A stretch of DNA of 56,018 bases from a virus. Of this stretch, positions 27,954 through 35,765 are shown one piece after another. The notes below the pieces were generated by a model, which saw only the letters and a list, made by a program, of their open reading frames with translations, searched no databases and was not told where the DNA came from. The DNA is taken from positions 1 to 56,018 of IMG/VR virus record IMGVR_UViG_3300046534_000888, one strand, 5' to 3'. Within the stretch, counting starts at the first letter, position 1; every line of letters starts with the position of its first letter. The position numbers and the translations under genes are program-made.

Positions 27954-28246
27954 CAAACAAATCTATATAAACTGTGTATGATAGGGTCTGAACGAGTGTT
28001 AGCTAACATACTTTGAGTACCCTTCGCTTTAATGACTGCGTTAAGTTTATCCTTTTCTAATGTGGTGAGTTTAGATTTAAGCTTCTTCATTATGGCAACA
28101 GACTTGTCAAATCTTTCCTGATCGTCTTTACTCCAACCAGGCTGACCCCATTCTACTCGTCCATCACCCGCGACCAGGCTCGTGTCTTTATTGACTCCCA
28201 ATACTTCGGTCACGTATACATCTGCTAATTCTTTAACTGTTTTCAT
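27953..28246 (-). CDS. Unknown late-type protein, 97 aa
   Basis: MKTVKELADVYVTEVLGVNKDTS... then GDGRVEWGQPGWSKDDQERF and a helical end. The first residues are again MKTxKEL. Not recognised. Confidence 0.7.
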   Translation of the reverse strand: MKTVKELADVYVTEVLGVNKDTSLVAGDGRVEWGQPGWSKDDQERFDKSVAIMKKLKSKLTTLEKDKLNAVIKAKGTQSMLANTRSDPIIHSLYRFV

Positions 28247-28250
28247 ATCT

Positions 28251-28565
28251 TTATCCCACGTACATGTTTAGTTCGAATGTTTTTGTTGCGGATTCGCGAT
28301 TGTAAATTTGAACCTGAACTCGTTTCTTGATATTCTTACCACTCTTATCAGTAAGAGCAAGGTTATAACGATTAGTCTTTCCACGCCCTGGCTTTGCAGG
28401 ACCTGTTGCAACATCGGACCAACGTGATTCCGCTTCAATCGCCATTCCTTTCTTGGCAAGTTCATTCTCGACTTCAACGAATGCCGCACTCATTGTGTCG
28501 TGATATAATGCATAGGAAGTTTTGGCTTCGTTGATTGATACTCTTAATACTTTAAATGATTTCAT
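28251..28565 (-). CDS. Late phage protein, 104 aa (YALYHDTMSAA family)
   Basis: Leader MKSFKVLRVSINEA (INE like a gp21-type cut site), then KTSYALYHDTMSAAFVEVENELAKKG and GKTNRYNLALTDKSGK, a pattern I remember from marine T4-type phages. A TATAAATA lies 32-39 bases before the ATG. Probably a head internal protein. Confidence 0.75.
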   Translation of the reverse strand: MKSFKVLRVSINEAKTSYALYHDTMSAAFVEVENELAKKGMAIEAESRWSDVATGPAKPGRGKTNRYNLALTDKSGKNIKKRVQVQIYNRESATKTFELNMYVG

Positions 28566-28596
28566 GCTATCCCATGTGATGAAGTAAATATAGTTC

Positions 28597-28604
28597 TATT
28601 TATA
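28597..28604 (-). promoter_or_regulatory. T4-type late promoter box
   Basis: TATAAATA serving the 28565-27012 late group. Confidence 0.7.
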
Positions 28605-28851
28605 ATAAACTATTGCTGTATCGATCATAGAATTCAACCCGTTTATCAAGAACAGCTATTCGTGCCTCTTCAAGTTCTTGGTTGGTGCCTTCATAAAATG
28701 CAGTATCGAATAAATCCATTTCATTTTTAGTGTATTCAGATTCAAGCGTGAGATATCCGGCAGGAACTAATACCATGTTCCCACCGATTCCGATATAGCC
28801 AGGCGCACTGTTTTTGCGCGACTCTTTTGGAAAATATGTTCTAAGTACCAC
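28600..28851 (-). CDS. Unknown protein, 83 aa, GTG start
   Basis: Start at GTG (VLRTYFPKESRKNSAPGYIGIGGNMVLVP...), overlapping the end of the 53-aa gene, with GAGGGTC upstream. The longer open frame is only the shadow of that gene. RTYFP.x.RxNSAPGYI looks familiar from other phages. Confidence 0.7.
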   Translation of the reverse strand: MVLRTYFPKESRKNSAPGYIGIGGNMVLVPAGYLTLESEYTKNEMDLFDTAFYEGTNQELEEARIAVLDKRVEFYDRYSNSLL

Positions 28852-29002
28852 TACGACCCTCGGCACGCGCCTTTCGGCCCTTCGAACCATGGTTACCCAT
28901 GTGGTCAGGACCCTTCTCGACCACTTGGCCCTTTTGGCGATATTCCTTCGCCTCGACTTTACTTTCAAAAAAGTCCTTTCCTACTTTAAACAATCTTAAC
29001 AT
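28841..29002 (-). CDS. Small basic protein, 53 aa
   Basis: MLRLFKVGKDFFESKVEAKEYRQ ... GPDHMGNHGSKGRKARAEGRSG. GAGGAAG before the ATG. The GPDHxGxHGSKGRKxR end resembles short phage proteins known to me from memory. Confidence 0.72.
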   Translation of the reverse strand: MLRLFKVGKDFFESKVEAKEYRQKGQVVEKGPDHMGNHGSKGRKARAEGRSGT

Positions 29003-29005
29003 TTT

Positions 29006-29164
29006 CTACTTCCTCTTGGTTAAAAAATCTTGTGTCGCCATACATATGACAAACAAGGGTAATATTACTATAAATATGATAGCCGCGACTATCAAAGCCA
29101 GGGCGTTCATAATGGGCCCGAGTCGTTTGATCGGCTTATACGGAGTCATCGGTGTTCTTTTCAT
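29006..29164 (-). CDS. Small membrane protein, 52 aa
   Basis: MKRTPMTPYKPIKRLGPIMNALALIVAAIIFIVIL..., one membrane helix with a basic front. The start follows the upstream stop directly (TAATATG). Confidence 0.7.
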   Translation of the reverse strand: MKRTPMTPYKPIKRLGPIMNALALIVAAIIFIVILPLFVICMATQDFLTKRK

Positions 29165-29165
29165 A

Positions 29166-29822
29166 TTAATCCCACAAGCTCTGGTAATACTTTCCGAAAT
29201 TTTCAAAGGCATTCGACATACGTTCTTGGTGCTTTCGCATTCCATCCATGTCTATTTCAAACGTATGCTTGGCCCCATTAGTCAATTCCATACAATCATC
29301 ATCGCGGTCGACAGCAATCCATTTATGGTCAATTTCACCGCTATAATATTGCTCTTCCCAATCAACATTGACTTGTTCAAAAGCCCAGATCATTTCGTCT
29401 AATACTTCATCCCATTTAGCGGCGCCTGCATCCTCATCAATTTCGAATCCTTCTACATCAAATGACATTTGTGCTTCGGTAGGATACGTCTCGTATTCGT
29501 GACAGAATTCAGCAGGATATCCGCGCTTAGTTACCCGCAAATTCATCAACATAGGCAGAATAATCATTGCTAATGTAGAATCCATACTCCATGTATCGTA
29601 GTTATCAATTCGAATCTTGACCTTACGTTTCTTCTGATCTTCAACCCATTGACAGGCGCCTGATACCCAAGTATTCGACAGAAAATCACCAAAGTCACTA
29701 ACCCAATCTGGTTTACAGTCAATTCCATATTCATCTTTAATAGGGTCAACCCAGAAGCATAGTATTTCCGCAATCTGATATGGTCCTATCCATTCCCTAT
29801 AAGGTCCTATGTTAATTTTCAT
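29166..29822 (-). CDS. Conserved phage protein, 218 aa (WDTWSMDxTLAxIIxPML family)
   Basis: KIRIDNYDTWSMDSTLAMIILPMLMNL in the middle and KWDEVLDEMIWAFEQ later. I recall this arrangement as a widespread large-phage family of unknown function. The N-terminus is MKINIGPYREWIGPYQIAE. Confidence 0.82.
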   Translation of the reverse strand: MKINIGPYREWIGPYQIAEILCFWVDPIKDEYGIDCKPDWVSDFGDFLSNTWVSGACQWVEDQKKRKVKIRIDNYDTWSMDSTLAMIILPMLMNLRVTKRGYPAEFCHEYETYPTEAQMSFDVEGFEIDEDAGAAKWDEVLDEMIWAFEQVNVDWEEQYYSGEIDHKWIAVDRDDDCMELTNGAKHTFEIDMDGMRKHQERMSNAFENFGKYYQSLWD

Positions 29823-29830
29823 ATGAGTTA

Positions 29831-30082
29831 CTAAAAAGTTCCTATTTGGGGTCTTCCAATGCGTACATGTCTATAGACATGGTTTTCATAATCAGTTAAT
29901 AACTTGTGTGCTTCGTCTCTTGATTTACATGTAAACGTGTAATCACCACCATTAATCATATTCCAGATGATTGTGTGTTCGGTTCGAACCTTAGCTTTAT
30001 CGCTTCTATGAATCGATCGGACCGAACAAACATTACTTGGGTTGACCAACATTGTAGCGGATACTTTGAATAATGGTATCAT
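29831..30082 (-). CDS. Unknown protein, 83 aa
   Basis: MIPLFKVSATMLVNPSNVCSVRSIHRSDK...; looks like a small beta/alpha domain. Starts right after the lipoprotein stop. Confidence 0.7.
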   Translation of the reverse strand: MIPLFKVSATMLVNPSNVCSVRSIHRSDKAKVRTEHTIIWNMINGGDYTFTCKSRDEAHKLLTDYENHVYRHVRIGRPQIGTF

Positions 30083-30083
30083 A

Positions 30084-30332
30084 TTACTTGACCTTTGGGA
30101 AACACTGAAGTCCCATCGCCTTGCCATTGTCTAACATAAACATAATGCAAGTCATATTTGGCGCGGTTTTCGGAGTGAACTCATACAATTCGGAGTTAAA
30201 GCCCCACGTATCAAGTTCATATGTTGCATCGGGTACCATCAGATCGCCAGTGCTTGGGGTTGTAAACATTCCATCACCGCTACAACCGGTAGCAAGAACT
30301 GCAAGTAATACTAACGCTAATTTTGTTTTCAT
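30084..30332 (-). CDS. Small lipoprotein, 82 aa
   Basis: Signal MKTKLALVLLAVLATGC with lipobox at Cys17. The mature part has YEFTPKTAPNMTCIMFMLDNGKAMGLQCFPK, which I recognise from several phage and plasmid lipoproteins. Possibly an outer-membrane protein blocking superinfection (guess). Confidence 0.78.
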   Translation of the reverse strand: MKTKLALVLLAVLATGCSGDGMFTTPSTGDLMVPDATYELDTWGFNSELYEFTPKTAPNMTCIMFMLDNGKAMGLQCFPKVK

Positions 30333-30346
30333 AATCTATATTCTCT

Positions 30347-30583
30347 TTAAAGTTTTAAATCGGGGTGTAGCACAGGTGTGCCAATATAATGAGGATTTGC
30401 AAACCAAACGCCTGCCAAATCCAACCAAGGTATCGTATCATCAGCAAGGCCTTCAATATCTGCCCATGCCTCAAAATCGATAAGTGAATCACTAACTAAA
30501 CTTTTGCCACACTTATCAACCGCCATAAAGATGGTTATTGAGCCTTTCTGCATTCCATAACTAGGTTCTAAATTATTAAACAT
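30347..30583 (-). CDS. Unknown protein, 78 aa
   Basis: MFNNLEPSYGMQKGSITIFMAVDKCGKS..., acidic middle. Not recognised. Confidence 0.68.
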   Translation of the reverse strand: MFNNLEPSYGMQKGSITIFMAVDKCGKSLVSDSLIDFEAWADIEGLADDTIPWLDLAGVWFANPHYIGTPVLHPDLKL

Positions 30584-30776
30584 CAGTTTCCCCCCAAGAG
30601 TAAAGTTGTGCTTCGGTCGCGAACATCTGACCTTTCACCTCTGCTTGATGTAGGATGAAAGCGTGAATTTTAGGGTCGGTCGTATCAAGACCATGTGCCT
30701 TGGCCTGAGACATTAAGCCTGTCAGTGCCATTCTGTAATGACCATCACCTGCGATAACCTTCGTTGCTTCACTCAT
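30576..30776 (-). CDS. Unknown protein, 66 aa
   Basis: MSEATKVIAGDGHYRMALTGLMSQAKAHGLDT.... First gene after the promoter at 30804. Not recognised. Confidence 0.7.
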   Translation of the reverse strand: MSEATKVIAGDGHYRMALTGLMSQAKAHGLDTTDPKIHAFILHQAEVKGQMFATEAQLYSWGETDV

Positions 30777-30803
30777 CTCGTTTCCTAATCAATTTATACA
30801 TGT

Positions 30804-30832
30804 ATTATATCACGGCTATCGTGGTATGTCAA
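30804..30832 (-). promoter_or_regulatory. Early promoter
   Basis: TTGACA-N17-TATAAT with ATACATGTAT. Confidence 0.85.
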
Positions 30833-30841
30833 CAACTATTA

Positions 30842-31315
30842 TCACGAAAGATTTGATAGGGGTATTAAATTAGTTAATGGGAGGCATCTCAGGCCAATAC
30901 CCAATTCGATTGAGAATACGCGGTCAAGACGGTGTTGCTCGTCTGTCGTCTTACTATACCTATCGGCATAGTATACATCGATGATGCCTGACTGTCTCAA
31001 GTGCTTCAGGCACTGTCTACAGGGGGATAATGTCGTATACATCGTGCCATTGTCAATCGATATTCCTGCCTTGGCGGCGAATATGACAGCATTCATTTCC
31101 GCATGAATCTCATGATCGGCGCTCCAGGCTGAGTGTTCTGGGCCGCTCTCACAGTGTAAGTCGTCACAGTTGAGATATCCTTGAGGTGTTCCATTATATC
31201 CGGTCGATATGATACGATGATCTTTGACGATGATCGCTCCGACTTGAACCGAGACACAGTGAGACGCCTTGGAGACTTCCAGTGCTATTCTCATGAATTG
31301 ATTACCATTTATCAT
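30842..31315 (-). CDS. dCMP deaminase
   Basis: 157 aa. Zinc site HAEMNAV (~85) and SPCRQC (~109), with CDDLHC... and STGYNGTP upstream as in phage deoxycytidylate deaminases. It makes dUMP for dTTP synthesis. The end is close to the next promoter. Co-transcribed with several small genes upstream. Confidence 0.93.
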   Translation of the reverse strand: MINGNQFMRIALEVSKASHCVSVQVGAIIVKDHRIISTGYNGTPQGYLNCDDLHCESGPEHSAWSADHEIHAEMNAVIFAAKAGISIDNGTMYTTLSPCRQCLKHLRQSGIIDVYYADRYSKTTDEQHRLDRVFSIELGIGLRCLPLTNLIPLSNLS

Positions 31316-31563
31316 TAGCGATATGACTCTATTCTTGCATCGTCCATCATTTCAATAATCTCTGATATTTCTATACTCTTATCAGTTGATGCAAGATCAC
31401 CAGTTTCTTTATTTTGCCATGCATAATGCAAATCAACCCAAGTCTCCTTGACTCTGATCTGGCTGAATACATCAGCCCAAAAGCCATTGTTATATTCCAT
31501 AGTCACTTCGACAAGGCCTTTTTCATTTTTGGTACAACGTCCGTAACTATAATAGTTGCTCAT
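31315..31563 (-). CDS. Unknown protein, 82 aa
   Basis: MSNYYSYGRCTKNEKGLVEVTMEYNNGFWADVF.... TAATG with the deaminase gene. Not recognised. Confidence 0.7.
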   Translation of the reverse strand: MSNYYSYGRCTKNEKGLVEVTMEYNNGFWADVFSQIRVKETWVDLHYAWQNKETGDLASTDKSIEISEIIEMMDDARIESYR

Positions 31564-31856
31564 AAATCTATTAATCCTTCCTTTTCAGCTGTGTAATAAG
31601 AACCCGCATCGGTCCATTCAATCGTTCCAACCTCGACACCCACAACACTGTAATGGGTTTCATCTATCATTTTATCAAAGTTTCTTACAATGCCTAAATC
31701 TTTTAACTTACCACCCCAACTACCGTGAGTACACCACGCTTCATTTGACTCGGTAAAGTATTCAAAATGTGTCTGACGACTAGCAACGAAATATTTCTTT
31801 ACTTCTACGATAGGTTCGCCATTATGAAGTCTAAGATGCTCTTCAAGTGTGATCAT
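31560..31856 (-). CDS. Unknown protein, 98 aa
   Basis: MITLEEHLRLHNGEPIVEVKKYFVASRQTHFEYF.... ATGA overlap. Not recognised. Confidence 0.7.
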   Translation of the reverse strand: MITLEEHLRLHNGEPIVEVKKYFVASRQTHFEYFTESNEAWCTHGSWGGKLKDLGIVRNFDKMIDETHYSVVGVEVGTIEWTDAGSYYTAEKEGLIDL

Positions 31857-31857
31857 A

Positions 31858-32181
31858 TTAATCGTAATCCCTTCGACTATAAAAAGTCGTTTTGGTCGGA
31901 GTCATAATGGTATAACTTCCTTGGTGACATCTTTCCATTAACAATTCAGCCAAGTTCTGCGCCTTAAGATCGATTTCTGCGTTTGTGGCAGGGAATCTTG
32001 GGTAGTTTATTAAACCGATTTCAGCACCAGATTCCTCACCTTGTGCGTAGATGTAGTTGGTCGGCGTAACAGTCACACACAAACCCGACAAGCAATATTC
32101 CCGTACGGCATTTTCTATGTGTACAATTTGACCAGAAATGTAAATCTTGGCCCAATAAGTGTTCACGGTGATTTGTTTCAT
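31858..32181 (-). CDS. Conserved phage protein, 107 aa
   Basis: WAKIYISGQIVHIENAVREYC..GLCVTVTPTNYIYAQGEESGAEIGLINYPRFP: I recognise this from many large phages (about 110 aa). Function unknown. Confidence 0.8.
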   Translation of the reverse strand: MKQITVNTYWAKIYISGQIVHIENAVREYCLSGLCVTVTPTNYIYAQGEESGAEIGLINYPRFPATNAEIDLKAQNLAELLMERCHQGSYTIMTPTKTTFYSRRDYD

Positions 32182-32471
32182 GATGAAACTTCCTGTAAAA
32201 CAAACGAATCTGTAGCATCAACCCAATCAGATCGATGTGTAAGTCTAATCCCGTCATTGGAATTGGCTGAGTATTTCAATTTACCCGTGACCATTTCAAC
32301 CAAATAAACGGAAGTAGCAAAGGTACCAAGGACACATAAATAGGGATTGCTAATATCAAGTCCTTCTATACCTATGAAGTTTTTGTCCAGTTCTTTTTCC
32401 ACATAAATCCGGCCGTGTTGGAATGTGACGGCTTCAGTTGCGTCTTTACGCACTTTAGTTGTAATTCGCAT
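32178..32471 (-). CDS. Unknown protein, 97 aa
   Basis: Start at MRITTKVRKDA, TAATG with the upstream gene. Beta-rich. Not recognised. Confidence 0.68.
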   Translation of the reverse strand: MRITTKVRKDATEAVTFQHGRIYVEKELDKNFIGIEGLDISNPYLCVLGTFATSVYLVEMVTGKLKYSANSNDGIRLTHRSDWVDATDSFVLQEVSS

Positions 32472-32734
32472 TAGTTCCACTCATCTCCTTTAGCGGCGTC
32501 TTCTACCATGCCACCATAATGTTTTTCAAGATATTGAGGACCGTCAGTCCAAACATTGTAGTTTTCATTGAGGCGGTCCATTTCAGCATCAAATTCCTTG
32601 GCAAGGCGTTTCTGCGCCACAAGCACTTTGACTCGAGCTTTGAATGACTTTTTCTGCATCTTCGTTTTAAATTCATCACCGGACTGAACCTTCGTCACAG
32701 CGGCAGCGATCATTTCCATTCGACTAATAGTCAT
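32471..32734 (-). CDS. Small basic helical protein, 87 aa
   Basis: MTISRMEMIAAAVTKVQSGDEFKTKMQKKSFKARVKVLVAQKRLAKEF..., then NYNVWTDGPQYLE. Coiled-coil-like. AAGGGTG lies upstream of the ATG. Confidence 0.68.
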   Translation of the reverse strand: MTISRMEMIAAAVTKVQSGDEFKTKMQKKSFKARVKVLVAQKRLAKEFDAEMDRLNENYNVWTDGPQYLEKHYGGMVEDAAKGDEWN

Positions 32735-32900
32735 TGAGTTCACCCTTTAGGTAGTTACTAATATAACCCCAAAGCACAAATACCGCACCTGCAAGGCCCA
32801 TCGCAATCATAACCCAAAGATCAACATCCTCTTTGACACCTGACGCGGCTAAAAGGAGTATTACTCCTACAATTATTCTAATCACAACTATTCTAATCAT
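32724..32900 (-). CDS. Small membrane protein, 58 aa
   Basis: MIRIVVIRIIVGVILLLAASG, a polar KEDVDL turn, then a second membrane helix (WVMIAMGLAGAVFVLWGYI). The start is 2 bases after the upstream stop; the end overlaps the next gene. Confidence 0.7.
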   Translation of the reverse strand: MIRIVVIRIIVGVILLLAASGVKEDVDLWVMIAMGLAGAVFVLWGYISNYLKGELNDY

Positions 32901-32902
32901 AA

Positions 32903-33160
32903 TTAGATCACCTCTACATAAGAATAATTAGACCACCCGTTTGCGGCGGAATTGTTTATTGAGTTATTTAGATTCTTAATAAGCGACTTGATACCACGAG
33001 GATTGGTATTAATCTTGACATTACCTTGTTCGTGTTGCCAGCTGCGACCACAATCTAATGTATAACTGAACATATTGGTGAGTTCATCTATCGTTCCGGT
33101 GAACTCATTAGATGAACTATTTCGTGAATTGGTTTTTGCAATGGTAAATGATTTACTCAT
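32903..33160 (-). CDS. Conserved phage protein, 85 aa (FSYTLxCGxSWQHExG family)
   Basis: MSKSFTIAKTN...GTIDELTNMFSYTLDCGRSWQHEQGNVKINTNPRGIKSL...NNSAANGW. I recall this pattern in many T4-like and other large phages, unknown role. Start at 33160. Confidence 0.8.
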   Translation of the reverse strand: MSKSFTIAKTNSRNSSSNEFTGTIDELTNMFSYTLDCGRSWQHEQGNVKINTNPRGIKSLIKNLNNSINNSAANGWSNYSYVEVI

Positions 33161-33164
33161 AATA

Positions 33165-33410
33165 TTAAATTCCTGTATTGATTTTGATGAATTGGCCATA
33201 CCACATATCCATTCGATCTTGAACCCATTTAAGGTTCGACTCGAAGATGTCTTTGATGCCGACGATGTTTCGTTCAGCATTCAAGTTGTAAACAATCGCA
33301 CGAATTCTAAGCTCGGGGCCATTAGGAACGACTTCGAATTCAAAAGAATGCGCGCCCATTCGGATTTTTTCGTTCATTTCAACAACAATTCTAGTTCTGC
33401 GATTTGGCAT
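33165..33410 (-). CDS. Unknown protein, 81 aa
   Basis: Start at MPNRRTRIVVEMNEKI, preceded by GAGAAG as in the other cassette leaders. Not recognised. Confidence 0.7.
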   Translation of the reverse strand: MPNRRTRIVVEMNEKIRMGAHSFEFEVVPNGPELRIRAIVYNLNAERNIVGIKDIFESNLKWVQDRMDMWYGQFIKINTGI

Positions 33411-33440
33411 GATTAGGCTTCTCAATTAATTTATACATGT

Positions 33441-33469
33441 ATTATATCACGGGGACCACGCCATGTCAA
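33441..33469 (-). promoter_or_regulatory. Early promoter cassette
   Basis: TTGACA-N17-TATAAT with ATACATGTAT; degenerate upstream element 33493-33524; palindrome TGTCGAGATCTCGACA at 33530-33545. Confidence 0.85.
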
Positions 33470-33476
33470 CAACTAT

Positions 33477-33731
33477 TTACAGTTTTGATAGAATTAGTTC
33501 ATATATCGATATAATCTTTAAGTATATGGTGTCGAGATCTCGACATTGAATCCAATACAAAATTCCCACTGAAATTGCAATCACTACAACGATCTCTAAC
33601 AGTTTAACTGCGACGATGGCGAGGTAATACACCACAACAAGAGAGATAACGACTAAGATTGCAACTCCAACTGTCTCATATATCGACTGAACAATCTCAA
33701 TCACGTTTGGGTATATCCCGTTGGTATTCAT
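33477..33731 (-). CDS. Membrane protein, 84 aa
   Basis: Three hydrophobic stretches (VGVAILVVISLVVVYYLAIV, LLEIVVVIAISVGILYW and a C-terminal helix). The end overlaps the conserved upstream element of the next promoter. No clear ribosome site; translation may be coupled. Confidence 0.55.
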   Translation of the reverse strand: MNTNGIYPNVIEIVQSIYETVGVAILVVISLVVVYYLAIVAVKLLEIVVVIAISVGILYWIQCRDLDTIYLKIISIYELILSKL

Positions 33732-33951
33732 TGATTTTATTGATCAATATTTCCACTTCGAGGGTGGCGTCTACCATTAACATCTGCACAGGCTCAAACT
33801 CCTGAGCGTATTGGCTCTTAACACCTGTATCACTATACCATCGAGCAACAACAGACATAGGAGCAGAGTGATCGTGAAGGTTCGAAAACCCAAGATAACC
33901 CTTGGTGATTCGACCTCGGTTCGCGATCAATGCATCAACAAATGGATTCAT
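33697..33951 (-). CDS. Unknown protein, 84 aa
   Basis: MNPFVDALIANRGRITKGYLGFSNLHDHS...VEILINKINEYQRD. Not recognised. ATGA overlap upstream. Confidence 0.7.
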   Translation of the reverse strand: MNPFVDALIANRGRITKGYLGFSNLHDHSAPMSVVARWYSDTGVKSQYAQEFEPVQMLMVDATLEVEILINKINEYQRDIPKRD

Positions 33952-34259
33952 CGGTAATTAGCCCCGTATACGTTCCACGCAGTACAAGCACCTTCGTTCA
34001 CATCAAAGATATTTCCACGAACACCCTTGGCAGGCGCAGCCCATGAAGCCGCTTTAAGAATGTCACCATTCTCAAGGTTGATGAAGGAGTGAACCGAACC
34101 GGACTTACCGTTCTCTGACTTGATAACCTTGGCATATTTCTTGCCAATCTTGATACCAATATCAACCTTCAAAGAGTATTCCATCGAATCCATGTAGTCA
34201 TCGGTGAATTTCTGGAGGGTTCCCTTAAACTTTTCAATCTGTTCTAATACTGTATTCAT
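33948..34259 (-). CDS. Conserved phage protein, 103 aa
   Basis: KIGKKYAKVIKSENGKSGSVHSFINLENGDILKAASWAAPAKGVRGNIFD: a small beta domain I remember from many phages. Function unknown. Confidence 0.78.
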   Translation of the reverse strand: MNTVLEQIEKFKGTLQKFTDDYMDSMEYSLKVDIGIKIGKKYAKVIKSENGKSGSVHSFINLENGDILKAASWAAPAKGVRGNIFDVNEGACTAWNVYGANYR

Positions 34260-34268
34260 AATATAATC

Positions 34269-34364
34269 CTAAGAGTTTAACCAATCATCAAATGTCTTGT
34301 AATCAAGGCCAAGTGACTGCATTTGCGAGACATAAATGTCGTAGCGATCTTGTAATTTACCCAT
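34269..34364 (-). CDS. Tiny protein, 31 aa (SLGLDYKTFDDWLNS)
   Basis: MGKLQDRYDIYVSQMQSLGLDYKTFDDWLNS fits the ~30-aa phage proteins ending SLGxxxKTFDEWLxS that I remember. The start overlaps the upstream stop. Confidence 0.65.
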   Translation of the reverse strand: MGKLQDRYDIYVSQMQSLGLDYKTFDDWLNS

Positions 34365-34611
34365 TATCTTTCACCATTTCAAAAACGTTGTTGTATTTTA
34401 AAGACAAATCAGGCGCGAGGTATTCCATGGCCTGGGCATCGAGGAACTTGTCCCAGAAGGCGAATTGACCATCGGAGTAACAAGCAGCCATATCCCAATG
34501 CAGTGCGAAGTTATTTGGTTGATTGTCATATGTGACTAAATTTTTCATGACTAAATTTTTCATAATATAATAGTTATTTGGTTGCTCGGCATATGTGATT
34601 ATATTACGCAT
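34357..34611 (-). CDS. Unknown protein with duplicated N-terminus, 84 aa
   Basis: The first 34 residues carry MRNIITYAEQPNN and then MKNLVMKNLVTYDNQPNN, two versions of the same beginning. The DNA shows the same duplication (34510-34548 and 34573-34611) plus a 15-base tandem repeat. AGGA precedes the first ATG only. The rest (MAACYSDGQFAFWDKFLDAQAMEY) is unrecognised. Confidence 0.68.
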   Translation of the reverse strand: MRNIITYAEQPNNYYIMKNLVMKNLVTYDNQPNNFALHWDMAACYSDGQFAFWDKFLDAQAMEYLAPDLSLKYNNVFEMVKDNG

Positions 34612-34620
34612 AATATAATC

Positions 34621-34905
34621 CTAGTAGTAATAACGTCGAGTGTCGTCAGTGTTCTCAAAGTTCCAACGACCAACCGCATCATTGAACTCATGAACTCCGA
34701 CAGTTGTGCCGAAACGAGATGATTCCATCGACTTGGCGTCGAGGTAATTGAAGCCAGAATAATTACCAGATTCATGTAGAACAAATTCAAGAGCGGCACA
34801 TTGACCGCGGCGCATTTCAACTTGATCATCCATGCCGTGAACCAAGCTGTGGTTGATCGAATCTTTAAGAGCTTGGACATTGAAGGTTTTGGTTTTTCTG
34901 GTCAT
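34621..34905 (-). CDS. Conserved phage protein, 94 aa (LHESGNYxGFNYL family)
   Basis: MTRKTKTFNVQALKDSINHSL...RRGQCAALEFVLHESGNYSGFNYL...RWNFENTDDTRRYYY. I recall similar T4-like early proteins. Its start and leader have been copied to 35253-35294. Confidence 0.78.
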   Translation of the reverse strand: MTRKTKTFNVQALKDSINHSLVHGMDDQVEMRRGQCAALEFVLHESGNYSGFNYLDAKSMESSRFGTTVGVHEFNDAVGRWNFENTDDTRRYYY

Positions 34906-34936
34906 AATATAGGCTTCTCAATTAATTTATACATGT

Positions 34937-34965
34937 ATTATATCACGGTTATCGTGGTATGTCAA
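34937..34965 (-). promoter_or_regulatory. Early promoter cassette
   Basis: TTGACA-N17-TATAAT with ATACATGTAT; upstream element 34979-35012. Confidence 0.85.
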
Positions 34966-34984
34966 CAACTATTTCAGAATTAGT

Positions 34985-35233
34985 TCATATATCGTTAGAA
35001 CTTTTAGTTATACGCGGCGTTTCGATGAATTCCTGTCTTTCGCCCTTTATCCATTCCCATACTGATGGTCTGTTCCATAGTCCTACCAATTTAGTATGAT
35101 GGGTAAAGGTGCTATTGGCCTTATCGCCGCAACGAGGACAGACGCCTTCAGATGAATGCCATTCATCTTGGTTTAACCATTCCCCAGTAGTTGGACAGAT
35201 TTTGACACTGCTATAATTGGTATCTAGTTCCAT
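34985..35233 (-). CDS. Small zinc-type protein, 82 aa
   Basis: KICPTTGEWLNQDEW...GVCPRCGDKANSTFTHH: one Cys plus CxxC and a His pair suggest a zinc ribbon. Its ATG lies within the copied leader peptide region. Confidence 0.7.
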   Translation of the reverse strand: MELDTNYSSVKICPTTGEWLNQDEWHSSEGVCPRCGDKANSTFTHHTKLVGLWNRPSVWEWIKGERQEFIETPRITKSSNDI

Positions 35234-35252
35234 TCTACGACACTCACACGAC

Positions 35253-35294
35253 CATTGAAGGTTTTGGTTTTTCTGGTCATAATATAGGCTTCTC
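35253..35294. repeat. 42-base copy of a gene start and leader (from 34878-34919)
   Basis: Repeats the start codon, first codons and GAGAAG leader of the 34621 gene. It yields an 18-codon frame (MTRKTKTFNGRVSVVEWN) before the zinc-type gene. AGGCTTCTCT is repeated again at 35286-35303. Confidence 0.85.
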
Positions 35295-35306
35295 TAGGCT
35301 TCTCAA

Positions 35307-35501
35307 TTAATTACTCCATATCCAATAAATTGTGCTAGTTAGCCCTGTTGCGATGGATAACAAAAATAACCATATGATGAATGTATCAAACCAACTCTCC
35401 GGGACGACGTCAGTCATGGCGTCCCGGATTATAATTACGAATATTGATAATCCGATGAACAACACCGAGGTCAGCATGATAGATAATGCGATTGAAAACA
35501 T
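35307..35501 (-). CDS. Membrane protein, 64 aa
   Basis: Two membrane helices (MLTSVLFIGLSIFVIII, FIIWLFLLSIATGLTSTIYWIW) around DAMTDVVPESW. Not recognised. Confidence 0.7.
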   Translation of the reverse strand: MFSIALSIMLTSVLFIGLSIFVIIIRDAMTDVVPESWFDTFIIWLFLLSIATGLTSTIYWIWSN

Positions 35502-35502
35502 A

Positions 35503-35763
35503 TTATACCACCGTCACACGGTTATCGAAGTCAAGCATCATCTCCAATGGGACATAAACTTCCCCACCAACACGAGAGTTAGCAGTGTCTTCTTGACAAT
35601 CAATGACATAAAACCATGTTCCATGATCGAATATAGTCTCTTTGATCTCGCCAATGACGAATTGATCAGGATAACCCTCGGCGAGCATAGAGCGAAAATC
35701 CATCGCTTTGATGATGGTTCCAACTTCAATTCCACTGTATCTTAAATCTTCTTTATAATTCAT
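35503..35763 (-). CDS. Unknown protein, 86 aa
   Basis: GTIIKAMDFRSMLAEGYPDQFVIGEIKE... resembles half of the 181-aa protein at 15085. Beta-rich, SH3/KOW-like (inference). Confidence 0.72.
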   Translation of the reverse strand: MNYKEDLRYSGIEVGTIIKAMDFRSMLAEGYPDQFVIGEIKETIFDHGTWFYVIDCQEDTANSRVGGEVYVPLEMMLDFDNRVTVV

Positions 35764-35765
35764 AA

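Noticed and set aside
27953-27956. MMKSF start for the P-loop gene
   Set aside because: The extra first codon is TTG; the ATG at 27953 overlaps the upstream stop (TGATG) and gives the normal MKSF leader.
28852-28968. Upstream extension of the 28600 gene (MKVKSRRRNIAKRAKW...)
   Set aside because: It is the shadow of the better-supported 53-aa gene in another frame.
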